The notes under the pieces are model-generated. The model was not told the DNA's origin. It saw nothing but the letters and a program-made list of their open reading frames with translations, and did not search any database. Shown one piece after another: positions 34,861 through 44,143 of a stretch of DNA of 64,000 nt. Source of the DNA: CAVQAH01 sp963784195 (GTDB lineage: Bacteria > Acidobacteriota > Vicinamibacteria > Vicinamibacterales > 2-12-FULL-66-21); contig CAWARA010000025.1 of assembly GCA_963784195.1 (NCBI GenBank), positions 62,001 to 126,000 on the forward strand, given 5' to 3'. The position numbers and the translations under genes are program-made. Each line of letters opens with the position of its first letter. Position 1 is the first letter of the stretch.

Positions 34861-36101
34861 CCATCCGCTTCGACCCCCGCACTACGCTCGGCCGTGCCTG
34901 GGCAGTCGTCGGAGGGCTGCTCGACGACATCGCCGCGCGCTGTCCCGAAATCACAAGAATTACCCCGGCCGGAGACATGCGCCGTGTCGAGCCTATCGTG
35001 GATGCCATCGTGCTCGTCGCGCTCGCCGACGATCCGAAGGCGGCGATGGCTTCCCTGCGCGGCCTCGCGGCCGTTGGCGCGATCGAGCATCGCGGCGAGA
35101 GGGCGATCTCGATCGATTATCGGCAGGCCGAAATCGAGATTCTCGTGGCGGCGTCCGGCGATTACGGGACGGTGCTGTTCGAGGCAACGGGATCACCGGC
35201 GCACGTCCACGCCGTCACCGAACGGCGCCGCGACAACCGCCCCTGCGGTGACGAAGCGGACGTGTACGCAAGCGCAGGCCTGCCGTTCATCACGCCGGAG
35301 CTGAGACAGGGCACTGGCGAAATCGAATCGGCCGCCGCCGGATCGCTCCCCACGCTCGTGGAACGCGCCGACATCCGCGGCGACCTGCACATGCACTCGA
35401 CCTTCAGCGACGGGCAGGATCCGATGGCGACGATGGTCGCGAAGTGCGCGTCGCTTGGTTACGAGTACATCGCGATCACGGATCATTCAGAGAATTCCAG
35501 TGCGTCGCGTTCGCTCCGTGCCAGTCAGGTTTCGAAGCAGCGCAGCGAGATCGACCGCCTGAGGGATCGGTACCCGGAGATGACGATCTTTCACGGAGTG
35601 GAAGTCGACATCCTCGAGAACGGACGGCTCGACTTCGACGACCGTCTGCTCGCGCAGTTCGACATCGTGCTGGCCTCACTGCACAGCGGTGCGGGACTGA
35701 GCCCGGCCAGGGTCACCGAGTTGAGCGTCGGGGCCATTCGGCACCCGCTCGTGAACATCCTGACCCATCCGTCCAATCAGATCGTCGGCGTCCGCGCCGG
35801 CTACGAAATGGACTACGACGCCGTCTACGCGGCGGCGGTGGAATGCGGCACGGCGCTCGAAATCGATGGTGCGCCGAGCCACCTCGACCTCGACGGGACG
35901 CGCGCACGGGCGGCGGCCGCAGCCGGCGTCACGCTCGCGATCGACAGCGACTGCCATCGGGCCTCGGCTCTGGACCGTCAGATGTCCCTGGGCGTCGGGA
36001 CCGCACGCAGAGGCTGGGTCGAACCGCGTCACGTGCTGAATACCCGCCCAACCGAGGAAATCAGGGATTTCGTAGCCAGAAAACGCTCCGCGCGCCGATG
36101 A
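34857..36101 (+). CDS. PolX-like PHP phosphoesterase with degenerate polymerase domain
   Basis: 414 residues. The C-terminal half is a PHP domain closely like that of PolX: GDLHMHSTFSDGQDP, YEYIAITDHSENSSA, FHGVEVDILENG, ILTHPSN and IDSDCHR carry the metal-binding His/Asp/Glu set. The N-terminal 170 residues correspond to the PolX palm and thumb but read GDMRRVEPIVDAIVL where PolX has GSLRRGCETCGDLDIL, so the catalytic DxD is lost; the helix-hairpin-helix part is absent. Probably a phosphatase or exonuclease derived from PolX. A full PolX is at 48576-50303. Confidence 0.8.
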   Translation: MTIRFDPRTTLGRAWAVVGGLLDDIAARCPEITRITPAGDMRRVEPIVDAIVLVALADDPKAAMASLRGLAAVGAIEHRGERAISIDYRQAEIEILVAASGDYGTVLFEATGSPAHVHAVTERRRDNRPCGDEADVYASAGLPFITPELRQGTGEIESAAAGSLPTLVERADIRGDLHMHSTFSDGQDPMATMVAKCASLGYEYIAITDHSENSSASRSLRASQVSKQRSEIDRLRDRYPEMTIFHGVEVDILENGRLDFDDRLLAQFDIVLASLHSGAGLSPARVTELSVGAIRHPLVNILTHPSNQIVGVRAGYEMDYDAVYAAAVECGTALEIDGAPSHLDLDGTRARAAAAAGVTLAIDSDCHRASALDRQMSLGVGTARRGWVEPRHVLNTRPTEEIRDFVARKRSARR

Positions 36102-36296
36102 GCTTCGCTTTGGTGTCCAGGTCGTCAGGTCGTCAGCCGCACCACAGGGCCGGCTCGACGGGTGATACCATTGGGGAGCCAGCCCGCTCAACTGACATCG
36201 ATTCCGGTGCGCTGTGCCTTCGCGCTACGGCGCTCCGGCGGATCGCCGTAGCCTTTCGGAGGCTGGTCGGCGACACCCAAGGCGACGTCCAGGAAA

Positions 36297-36974
36297 ATGA
36301 CCAGTAACTGGTGTTCTTGCATTGCGCTGGCCCTCGTGGTCTCCGGCTTTGGCCGGACCTCCGCGATTGCACAGCAATCCCCATCCCCCGGCGAGCTGGC
36401 CGCCGCTCTGCAAAAGAAATATGACGGCGTGGCGACATTCTCGGCAGACTTCACTCACGAGCACGAAGGCGGTGTGCTCCGGCGGAAGCTGGTCGAGCAG
36501 GGCTCGCTGCAGGTGAAGAAACCGGGCCGGATGCGCTGGGACTACAAGTCGCCCGAGAAAAAGCTGTTCGTCTCGGACGGCACCACGATCTACTTCCACG
36601 ACATCACGAACAATCAGGTTACGGTCAGCCAGATGCCACAGGGCGACGACGTATCGAGCGCAGCGCTGTTCCTGCTTGGGAAAGGCGACCTCGCCCGCGA
36701 CTTCACCCCGTCGTTCGGGACAGGCGGCGCCCCGGACACGTACGTGCTCCGGCTCGTCCCCAAGCGCGAACAGGCCGATTACGATTGGCTCGAGTTGACG
36801 GTCGATCGCAAGACCCTTCAGCTGCGCGGCCTTACGGCAGCCGAAAAGCAGGGCGGACGGACGACGTTCGTGTTCACGAACTTCAAGGAAAACGTCAATC
36901 TGGCCGATAAAACGTTCGTGTTCAGGATTCCGCCCGGAGCCGAAGTCATCCATGCAGGCCGGACGAAAGGCTGA
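36297..36974 (+). CDS. lolA: Outer-membrane lipoprotein carrier protein LolA
   Basis: 225 residues with a signal peptide (SNWCSCIALALVVSGFGRTSAIAQQ). LQKKYDGVATFSADFTHEH, GRMRWDYKSPEKKLFVSDG and TIYFHDITNNQVTV match LolA family features: an unclosed beta-barrel with a hydrophobic pocket. It ferries lipoproteins across the periplasm to LolB or the outer membrane. AGGAAA precedes the ATG. It overlaps the next gene by 23 bases. Confidence 0.88.
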   Translation: MTSNWCSCIALALVVSGFGRTSAIAQQSPSPGELAAALQKKYDGVATFSADFTHEHEGGVLRRKLVEQGSLQVKKPGRMRWDYKSPEKKLFVSDGTTIYFHDITNNQVTVSQMPQGDDVSSAALFLLGKGDLARDFTPSFGTGGAPDTYVLRLVPKREQADYDWLELTVDRKTLQLRGLTAAEKQGGRTTFVFTNFKENVNLADKTFVFRIPPGAEVIHAGRTKG

Positions 36975-38873
36975 GCGATCGCAGCGGCACAGGTGGTTGG
37001 CGCTCTCCCTTCTGGTGGCGCTGGCGGCCGGGTGTGCCACGACGTCGTCGTTCAAGTTGGGTCAGCAGGCGGAGCGCGCCGACAATTACGACCTCGCCGT
37101 CGTCGAGTACACCAAGGCCCTTCGAGCCGACCCGAACGATACAAACGCCCGCGTCGCGCTCGATCGCGCGAAGGTGCGGGCATCTCAGGAACACTACTTC
37201 CGGGGCCGCCGTCTTGCCGCCTCGGAGCGCCACGAAGAGGCGCTCGTCGAATTCCAGCTGGCGTCGGAGCTGAACCCGACCGCCGGTGATGTCGCGAGCG
37301 CGTTGCGCGAGACCCGCCAGCGTCTTCGCACCAGGGTCGCCGTGGCTCGCGGCGATCAGACCGAGCTTCAGGCTCTCGTCGAGCGCGCGCGCGTGGTTCC
37401 GCCGCCGGGACTCGATCTTCCGGAGGGCACGAAGCTCCCCGACTCGCTGGTCTTCAGTCAGGCCGGCAGCCGTGCGGTGTTCACCGCGATTGCCAGGTTC
37501 GCCGGGTTGAACGTCGTCTTCGATCCCTCCTTCCGTGAGGAAACGATCAGCGTCGATCTTCGAAACGCCAGCCTGGCGGACGCGCTTGCGTCGGTCGCGG
37601 CGAGCACGCGCACGTTCTACAGGGTGACGGCCCAGAAGACGATCACGATCGTGCCCGACACTCCCGTGAAACGGCGCGAGTACGAAGAGGCGGTCGTCCA
37701 GACCTTCTATCTGAGCAACGCGGATCCGAAGGAAGTCTCGACCTCCTTCGCGTCGTCGTCGACGTGCGACAGGTTTCGTTAATCACGGCGACGAACGCGG
37801 TCTCGGTGAAGGACACGCCCGAGCGCATTGCGGCCGCGGGCCGGCTGATTGCCGCGATCGACAAGGCCCGCGCAGAGGTGGTCATCGACGTCGAGCTGCT
37901 CGAGGTCGACCGCACGCGGCTGCTCGAGTACGGGCTGCAGATCGCGTCGCCGGGTGAGCCGCCGATTGGCATCTCGGGATCCGCCGACGTCAACCGTCCG
38001 GGATTCACGCTGCAGGATCTCCGCAACCTCACCAGCGCCGATGTGTTTCTTGCGGGTGTGCCCGGCATCTACTATCGTCTGCTCAAGAACGATGCGAACA
38101 CACGCACGCTGGCGAACCCGCAGCTGCGGACGTCGGAAGGGCTGGCCGCGCAGGCGCGCTTCGGCGAGCGAGTCCCGGTTCCGCTGACCGTCTTCGCCCC
38201 GATTGCCGCCGGCGGCGTGAATCAAACGCCGATTACCTCGTTCGTCTACGAGCCGATCGGCGTCAATATCGACATCACGCCGCGCACGCACCACGACGAC
38301 GAGGTCTCGTTGTCGCTGAAGGTCGTGCTGAGCGCCCTCTCCGGCACCGGCTTCGGTGGACTGCCGACGTTTGCCAATCGCGAGATCACCACGACGATCC
38401 GGCTCAAGGACGGCGAAACGAACATGCTCGCCGGGCTGATTCGCGACGAGGAGCGGACGATCGCGTCAGGCGTGCCAGGCCTGAGCGATCTGCCGCTCAT
38501 CGGCCGCCTGTTCGCCGCGAACCGCAAAGAAGCGCGTCAGACCGACATCATCATGACGCTGACGCCGCACATCGTTCGCGTGCTGGATCTGTCTGAAAGC
38601 GATCTGCGACCGTTCCGCGTGGGCCGCGACTTCGGGTCAGGTTCGACAGAGCCGGAGGGCCCCCGGCCCGTCATTCCACGTGATCCACGCGATGCGGAGC
38701 CGAAAATCGACCTTCCGCCGGGCATGCGGCCTCCGGGACAGACCCCGGCGATTCAACCTGTGCCGGCGCCGACGCCGTTCCCGCAGCCGCTTCAGCCGAC
38801 GACCACAGGCCTGCCCACGCTGCCGGGCACCCCGGTTCCCATGGTGCCGCCGAAGAAGCCGGGGGGTGGGTAG
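36952..38873 (+). CDS. Secretin-family protein (GspD/PilQ-like) with TPR N-terminus, one frameshift
   Basis: Lipobox-like LVALAAGC at the N-terminus, TPR repeats (DNYDLAVVEYTKALRADPND), an STN/N0-like domain (AIARFAGLNVVFDPSF, ISVDLRNASLADALAS), N1 (LITATNAVSVKDTPERI), then the secretin channel (RLLKNDANTRTLANPQLRT, LSDLPLIGRLFA, IIMTLTPHIVRVL) and a Pro-rich tail. The frame breaks near 37741, where one missing base joins KEVS to LLRVVVDVRQ. The TPR plus secretin layout is seen in type II secretion or pilus-like systems of several phyla; which system it serves is unknown. Confidence 0.85.
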
Positions 38874-38888
38874 GGTAATAAGCGGCAC

Positions 38889-38908
38889 GCCCGACCTGAA
38901 GGTCGGGC
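38889..38908. repeat. Palindromic repeat abutting the murA stop codon
   Basis: GCCCGACCTGAAGGTCGGGC, an 8-bp stem over a TGAA loop, then CTAC whose CTA is the murA stop. It lies between convergent genes. Nearly identical to 61848-61867. Confidence 0.8.
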
Positions 38909-40165
38909 CTACTCGTGCCTTTCGACTTGCGCGCCGAGCGATTTCAGGCGCTCAACCAGCGATCCATACCCGCGTTCCACTGTTTCGAGCGGCGACACTT
39001 CGCTCTCGCCATCCGCAGCCAGCGCCGCTGCAATCAGCGCCATTCCCGATCGCAGATCGCGGCTGTCCAGCTGCTTGCCGCGCAACCTGGTCCGTCCGCT
39101 GACGATCATGCGATGCGGATCGCAGAGGAACAGATCGGCGCGCATGCCGCTCAACTGCTCGAGCGCAAACAGCCGCAGTTCGTAGAGCCAGTCGTGCACG
39201 AGCGTCCGGCCTTCAGCTTGTGTCGCGAGCACGGTCACCAGGCTCACCATGTCGCTCGGGAACCCTGGCCACAAGCCGGTCGTAATCCGGCGCGCTGCCG
39301 TCATCGTCGAAGGCTCGACGACGAGCTTCTCGTCGTCCCACGCGCAGCGCACGTCCATCTTCTTCATGGGGGCGGCGATCACTTCCATGTCGATGGCCCG
39401 TGCTCCAGTCACGACGAGGTCGCCGCCCGTGATTGCGGCGACGACGGCCCAGCTTCCCGCCTCGATGTAGTCGCCGTCCAGCCGGTGCTCCGCGCCACGA
39501 AGCCGCGCCGGAGGCTCGACGCGAATCGTCGACGTGCCTTCTCCCTCGATCCCGACTCCCATCGTCCGTAGAAACCGGCAGAGCTCGACGACGTGCGGTT
39601 CGGTGGCGGCGTGGCGTATTTCGGTGCGGCCCTTTGCCGCTGCGGCGCCAAGCAGCGCCGTCTCAGTCCCGGTCACCGACGCCTCATCGAGATAGAACGA
39701 CGCACCCGAGAGGCCCCACGGCACCTCCAGCGAATGTCCAGGCTCGTCGCGTGGCACTGCGCCAAGCGCGGCCAGCGCCTGCAGATGTGTCGAGATCGTC
39801 CGCCTGGCTGGAAAGTCACCGCCGGGCGGCGCAAGCCGCGCCGACCCCATGCGGGCGAGCAGCGGCCCCAGCAACAGGACTGATCCGCGAAGCTTGCCAA
39901 CGAGCGATGGATCGGGGCGGTCAGTCAGGACCTTCTCGCACTTCACGCGGAGCGTCGAGGTGCCTACGCCCGAAATCGTGGCGCCGAGCCCGGCCAGGAT
40001 GTCGACCAGCACCTCGACATCCCGAATCCGCGGCACGTTGTCGAGCACGCACTCCTGATCGGTCAGCAGGCATGCTGCGAGCAGCGGCAGCGCGGAGTTC
40101 TTGTTGCCCTCAACAGCCAGGCGGCCGGAGAGCCGCCGTCCACCCGAGATCCTCAGTGTCGCCAT
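38909..40165 (-). CDS. murA: UDP-N-acetylglucosamine 1-carboxyvinyltransferase
   Basis: First committed step of peptidoglycan synthesis (enolpyruvyl transfer from PEP). 418 residues. GNKNSALPLLAACLLT has the Lys-Asn pair, LRGSVLLLGPLLARMG follows, and LDGDYIEAGSW lies mid-protein. The active-site loop reads PPGGDFPARR, with Asp117 where E. coli has Cys115. Asp at this place is known in Mycobacterium and Chlamydia enzymes and gives fosfomycin insensitivity; the same is expected here. Last gene of the murB/pxp/mpl run. Confidence 0.94.
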   Translation of the reverse strand: MATLRISGGRRLSGRLAVEGNKNSALPLLAACLLTDQECVLDNVPRIRDVEVLVDILAGLGATISGVGTSTLRVKCEKVLTDRPDPSLVGKLRGSVLLLGPLLARMGSARLAPPGGDFPARRTISTHLQALAALGAVPRDEPGHSLEVPWGLSGASFYLDEASVTGTETALLGAAAAKGRTEIRHAATEPHVVELCRFLRTMGVGIEGEGTSTIRVEPPARLRGAEHRLDGDYIEAGSWAVVAAITGGDLVVTGARAIDMEVIAAPMKKMDVRCAWDDEKLVVEPSTMTAARRITTGLWPGFPSDMVSLVTVLATQAEGRTLVHDWLYELRLFALEQLSGMRADLFLCDPHRMIVSGRTRLRGKQLDSRDLRSGMALIAAALAADGESEVSPLETVERGYGSLVERLKSLGAQVERHE

Positions 40166-40177
40166 CGAACGTCCTCG

Positions 40178-41119
40178 TCAGTCCTCGAAACCGAGAAACA
40201 CGACTTCCTCTCTTAGTTCGACACCGAATCGGTCGCGAACGCCGCGCTTGCACCGCTCGATCAGATCACGGATCTGATCGGCGGACGCGCCGCCATGGTT
40301 GACGATGAAGTTGGCGTGCGTGGTTGATACCATCGCCTGACCCGACGTTGCGCCTTTCAGTCCTGCGCTGTCCACCAGGGCTCCTGCGGAGGCTGGGATC
40401 CCCGCCGGCACGGTATCCCGCAACGGATCGGGGTTCTGAAAGATACAGCCCGCGCTGGCCGACTCGAGCGGCTGGGTTCGCTTCCGAAACGCCAGCGACT
40501 CCCGCGCCGTAGCCCGCAACGCTCCCGGCTCGCCCGGCGTGACGCGAAAGTCTGCGGACAGCACCGCCTCTTTGGTTCGATGCAGCCGGCTGTAGTCGTA
40601 TCCGAACTCCATCTCACCCGCTGGAACTTCGGTGATGACCCCGTCCGTGCCTGCCAGCGTGACCTGCAGGACATGCTCGCTGATCAGCCGGCCGCGGAAA
40701 TGGGCGTTGCCATGGATCGCGCCGCCGACGGTGCCCGGCGTTCCTGCCCACGCCTCGAGGCCTGCACATCCGTGGCTGATCGTCCACCGCACGAGGCCGT
40801 TGATCGTCACACCGCCATCCACGCGGATGCTGGTGTCGTCAAGCGAACGCACATCGCCGCCATGAATGCGAAGGACTAGCCCGCGAACGCCTGCCTCGGC
40901 CACGAGCACATTCGAGCCTCCACCCAGCATCGTCACAGGAACTCGATGTTCGTGGGCCAGCTGAATGGCGCGCGTGATGTCGTCGGGGCTGCGTGCGTCG
41001 AGCAACCAGTCGGCGGGGCCGCCGACCTTGAACGTCGTCAGTGGAGCGAGGCGAGCATTGCGCTGCACGCGCGCGTCTCCGAACGCGGCGCGCAGCCGGC
41101 GATCGAAATCGTCATGCAC
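40178..41119 (-). CDS. murB: UDP-N-acetylenolpyruvoylglucosamine reductase
   Basis: FAD/NADPH-dependent reduction giving UDP-MurNAc. From GTG 41119 (GAGGG 8 nt upstream) 313 residues. LTTFKVGGPADWLL, VTMLGGGSNVLV, GTPGTVGGAIHGNAH with FAD contacts, SAGCIFQNPD with the active Ser-type residue, and HANFIVNHGGASADQI are all present. This is the type II-like short form. An upstream in-frame extension overlaps pxpC and is rejected. Confidence 0.94.
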   Translation of the reverse strand: MHDDFDRRLRAAFGDARVQRNARLAPLTTFKVGGPADWLLDARSPDDITRAIQLAHEHRVPVTMLGGGSNVLVAEAGVRGLVLRIHGGDVRSLDDTSIRVDGGVTINGLVRWTISHGCAGLEAWAGTPGTVGGAIHGNAHFRGRLISEHVLQVTLAGTDGVITEVPAGEMEFGYDYSRLHRTKEAVLSADFRVTPGEPGALRATARESLAFRKRTQPLESASAGCIFQNPDPLRDTVPAGIPASAGALVDSAGLKGATSGQAMVSTTHANFIVNHGGASADQIRDLIERCKRGVRDRFGVELREEVVFLGFED

Positions 41120-42047
41120 CAGCGTGGCCCTCGAGCCTGGCCCGCTGACGTTTGAGCGCATCGATGGCCGCACTCCTGGCGCACGGCTCGAACTCGATCC
41201 AGTCGCCTGGGGCAAGCTGTCCTGCGATCGGAAGGTCCGCGGAGATCACCGTCGCGATGCGCGCGTAGCCGCCAGTGGTCTGACGATCGGCCATCAGCAG
41301 AATTGGCTGTCCCGACGCTGGCACCTGCAACGAGCCAACGGGCGTGGCGTCCGAGAGGATGTCCGCCGCGTCGGCGTGCTCGAGCGCCGGCCCTTCGAGA
41401 CGGTATCCCATCCTGTTGGAGTTCGTCGTGACGATGAAGCGTGAACCGAACAGTGCGTCGTACGCCGCGGGTTGGAACATCGCCTCGTGCGGTCCGCGGA
41501 TCACACGGAGCCGCGCGCCTCCCCGCGGAAGCGGCAGCGGAACGGCCATCACGTCCCTCCTCGACGACCGAAGGGGAAACCGGACGCGGAGCACGTCGCC
41601 CGCGGACAGCGCTCGGCCGTCGAGGGGGCCGATCTGACTGATCAGACTCGTCGCGCAGCTGCCAAATGGCGCGTCGACATCGAATCCGCCACGAATCGCG
41701 AGCGTCGCCCGCGCGCCCGCGGTCCGCGGGCCGAATCTGAGGCGCTCGCCCCGTCGTACCGTGAACGCCTGATGCATCGGAACCGGCGCATCGCCGGCAA
41801 AGAGCGCAAACCTGGCGCCGGCCACGGCACATATCAGCTCGCTGTCGGTTTCCAGCTCGGGACCGATCAACGTGATCTCGAGTGCCGCAGCATTGTCGTC
41901 GTTGCCAACCAGCCGGTTGGCCAGCCTGTGCGAATACGCATCCATCGGTCCGGCAACGGGCACACCACTTCCCTGCAGTCCCCATCGGCCGAGGTCCTGC
42001 ACCGTCGTCAACATGCCGGGGCGAAGGACGCGGATGGAAGGCATCAC
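41112..42047 (-). CDS. pxpC: 5-oxoprolinase subunit C (biotin-dependent-carboxyltransferase-like)
   Basis: 311 residues. VLRPGMLTTVQDLGRWGLQ at the start, PMDAYSHRLANRLVGN, ALEITLIGPEL and SNRMGYRLEGPAL are hallmarks of the KipA/PxpC family. With PxpA and PxpB it hydrolyses 5-oxoproline to glutamate with ATP. pxpA is not in this window. It overlaps pxpB by 4 bases and murB by 8. Embedding in a cell-wall cluster is unusual. Confidence 0.9.
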   Translation of the reverse strand: MMPSIRVLRPGMLTTVQDLGRWGLQGSGVPVAGPMDAYSHRLANRLVGNDDNAAALEITLIGPELETDSELICAVAGARFALFAGDAPVPMHQAFTVRRGERLRFGPRTAGARATLAIRGGFDVDAPFGSCATSLISQIGPLDGRALSAGDVLRVRFPLRSSRRDVMAVPLPLPRGGARLRVIRGPHEAMFQPAAYDALFGSRFIVTTNSNRMGYRLEGPALEHADAADILSDATPVGSLQVPASGQPILLMADRQTTGGYARIATVISADLPIAGQLAPGDWIEFEPCARSAAIDALKRQRARLEGHAGA

Positions 42048-42730
42048 TCACCGCACTCCAGCCGCCTCAGTTGTTCGACGGTGATCGGCTCGAAGCGAAC
42101 CCGATCGCCGGACCTGAAGAGAAACGGATGCTCGCGCGTGACGTCGTATGGCTTGACCGGTGTGCGGCCGATGATGTTCCACCCGCCAGGAGTCGCAGAT
42201 GGATAGATGCCGGTCTGCCCGCCCGCGATGCCAACCGACCCCGGCGTCACCGACAACCGCGGTGCCCTGCGCCGTGGTGCAGCGATGCGCGAATCGACCT
42301 CCGCCATGTAGGCGAACCCGGGGACGAAGCCGACGAGATAGACGCGGTAACTTCCCGTGGCGTGCAGCTCGATGGCTTCAGATTCCGAGCACGAGCCGAA
42401 GCGGGCCACGTCCGCAAGGTCCGGACCGAACTCCCCGCCGTAGCACACCGGAATCGTGAGCTCCGCCCCTTCCTCGCGCTCGTCAGGGTCGAGCCATCGC
42501 GCCAGGTGCTTGACCTCCTGTTCCAGCCAGCGGACGTCGATCGTGAGTGGATCGAAATAAGTGGTTACCGAGCAGTATCCGACCACGACATCGCGGACCG
42601 TCCGGCCGAAACGCTGTTCGATCGCTCGTGCCAGCGCCACGCACCAGCCATTGATAACCGGATCGATGCGCTCCGGCAGCTGAACGATCAACGCAGAGTC
42701 GCCGGCGTCGCGTATCTCGAAGTCGAACAT
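42044..42730 (-). CDS. pxpB: 5-oxoprolinase subunit B
   Basis: 228 residues of the KipI/PxpB family. The N-terminal domain has DAGDSALIVQLPERIDP, and the cyclophilin-like C-terminal part has IPVCYGGEFGPDLADVA, YLVGFVPGFAYM, GSVGIAGGQTGIYP and TPGGWNIIGRTP. Works with PxpC. Six bp from the mpl stop. Confidence 0.92.
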   Translation of the reverse strand: MFDFEIRDAGDSALIVQLPERIDPVINGWCVALARAIEQRFGRTVRDVVVGYCSVTTYFDPLTIDVRWLEQEVKHLARWLDPDEREEGAELTIPVCYGGEFGPDLADVARFGSCSESEAIELHATGSYRVYLVGFVPGFAYMAEVDSRIAAPRRRAPRLSVTPGSVGIAGGQTGIYPSATPGGWNIIGRTPVKPYDVTREHPFLFRSGDRVRFEPITVEQLRRLECGE

Positions 42731-42736
42731 CGGAAA

Positions 42737-44140
42737 TCAGCCGGCGGCACGGCGCTCGAGCGCCGTCAGCAGTTTCTGGTGGATGTTGTCGAAGCCGCCA
42801 TTCGACATGATGACGACGAGGTCGCCGGACTTGCTCTCGCGCTCGACGGTCTTCACGATGTCGTCGACCTGTGGAATGTACCGCGCGTCCACGTTGCTGG
42901 CTTGGAGGTCCGACACCAGCTGCTCTGCCGACAATCGCTGGTCGTCGGGCAGGTTGGAACGAAAGACCGCGGGCAGCAGCACCTTGCTGGCGGCCGAGAA
43001 CGCGCGCGCGAAATCGGCCTGAAAGATCTTGCGGCACGAGGTGGCGGATCGCGGCTCGAAGATCGCCCAGATGCGGCGGTCGGGATGCGCCGAGCGGACG
43101 CCCGCCAGCGTCTCGGCGATCGCCGTCGGATGGTGCGCGAAGTCGTCGTAGACGGCCACGCCGCCGGCCGTTCCGCGGTGCTCGAGACGGCGACGAACGC
43201 CCTTGAAGCGCCGCAGACCCTCTGCCATCGTGATGGTGCTGATGCCGACCGCGGCGCCGACCGCCATCGCGGCGAGCGCGTTCCTGACGTTGTACGCGCC
43301 AAGCATCGGCAGCTCGAACGTCCCGATCGACGAGCCGCCGCGCCGCACGCCGAACTGCGTCGAGTCCAACCCGACCTTCAGGTCATGCGCCTGCCAGTCT
43401 GCGCCGTCGGACAGACCGAAGGTCTCGACCCGGCAGCGGGCTTTCTCCTTCAGCGCCAGCGCTTCGGCGTTGTCGGCCCCGAGAATGAGCAGCCCGCGCC
43501 TCGGCACGAGATTGACGAATCGCTGAAACGTGAGACGGATCGAGGCGAGGTCAGGATAGATGTCGGCATGGTCGTACTCGATGTTGTTGACCACGGCGAT
43601 GTCCGGCAGGTACTTGAGGAACTTGGCTGTCTTGTCGAAGAAGGCGCTGTCGTACTCGTCGCCCTCGATGACGAACTCGCGGCCGCCGCCGATGCGATAG
43701 CTGCCTTCGAAGTTCTCGGCGATCCCTCCCACGAACACGCTCGGGTCCGCGCCGCCATGTGCCAGGATCCATCCCGCCAGCGAGGTCGTCGTCGTCTTGC
43801 CATGCGTGCCGGCGATGACCACCGATCGGGCACCCCACAGGAAGTGGTCGCGCACCGCCTCCGGCAGCGAACAGTAGCGGATCTTGCGATCGAGAACCTC
43901 TTCGAGCTCGGGGTTGCCGCGGGAGATGGCGTTGCCGACGACCACCAGGTCCAGCTCGGACGTGATGTGCTCAGCCCGATAGCCCTGCAGAATCGTGATG
44001 CCCTGCTGGGCCAGAAAATCACTCATCGGCGGGTAGACGTTCTGGTCGGAGCCGCGTACGTCGAACCCACGGCTCTTGAGCAGCGCCGCGAGCGTTGCCA
44101 TCGCCGTTCCACAGATACCAATCACATGAATGCGCGTCAC
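42737..44140 (-). CDS. mpl: UDP-MurNAc:L-Ala-gamma-D-Glu-meso-DAP ligase (murein peptide ligase)
   Basis: Recycles tripeptide by ligating it to UDP-MurNAc. 467 residues. HVIGICGTAMATLAALLKSRG at the N-terminus (Mur ligase Rossmann fold), ATP loop VIAGTHGKTTTTSLAGWIL, FVIEGDEYDSAFFDK (the GDEYD motif distinguishes Mpl from MurC), NIEYDHADIY and YDDFAHHPTAI. Among recycling genes ldcA and nagZ, which fits. Confidence 0.94.
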   Translation of the reverse strand: MTRIHVIGICGTAMATLAALLKSRGFDVRGSDQNVYPPMSDFLAQQGITILQGYRAEHITSELDLVVVGNAISRGNPELEEVLDRKIRYCSLPEAVRDHFLWGARSVVIAGTHGKTTTTSLAGWILAHGGADPSVFVGGIAENFEGSYRIGGGREFVIEGDEYDSAFFDKTAKFLKYLPDIAVVNNIEYDHADIYPDLASIRLTFQRFVNLVPRRGLLILGADNAEALALKEKARCRVETFGLSDGADWQAHDLKVGLDSTQFGVRRGGSSIGTFELPMLGAYNVRNALAAMAVGAAVGISTITMAEGLRRFKGVRRRLEHRGTAGGVAVYDDFAHHPTAIAETLAGVRSAHPDRRIWAIFEPRSATSCRKIFQADFARAFSAASKVLLPAVFRSNLPDDQRLSAEQLVSDLQASNVDARYIPQVDDIVKTVERESKSGDLVVIMSNGGFDNIHQKLLTALERRAAG

Positions 44141-44143
44141 GTT

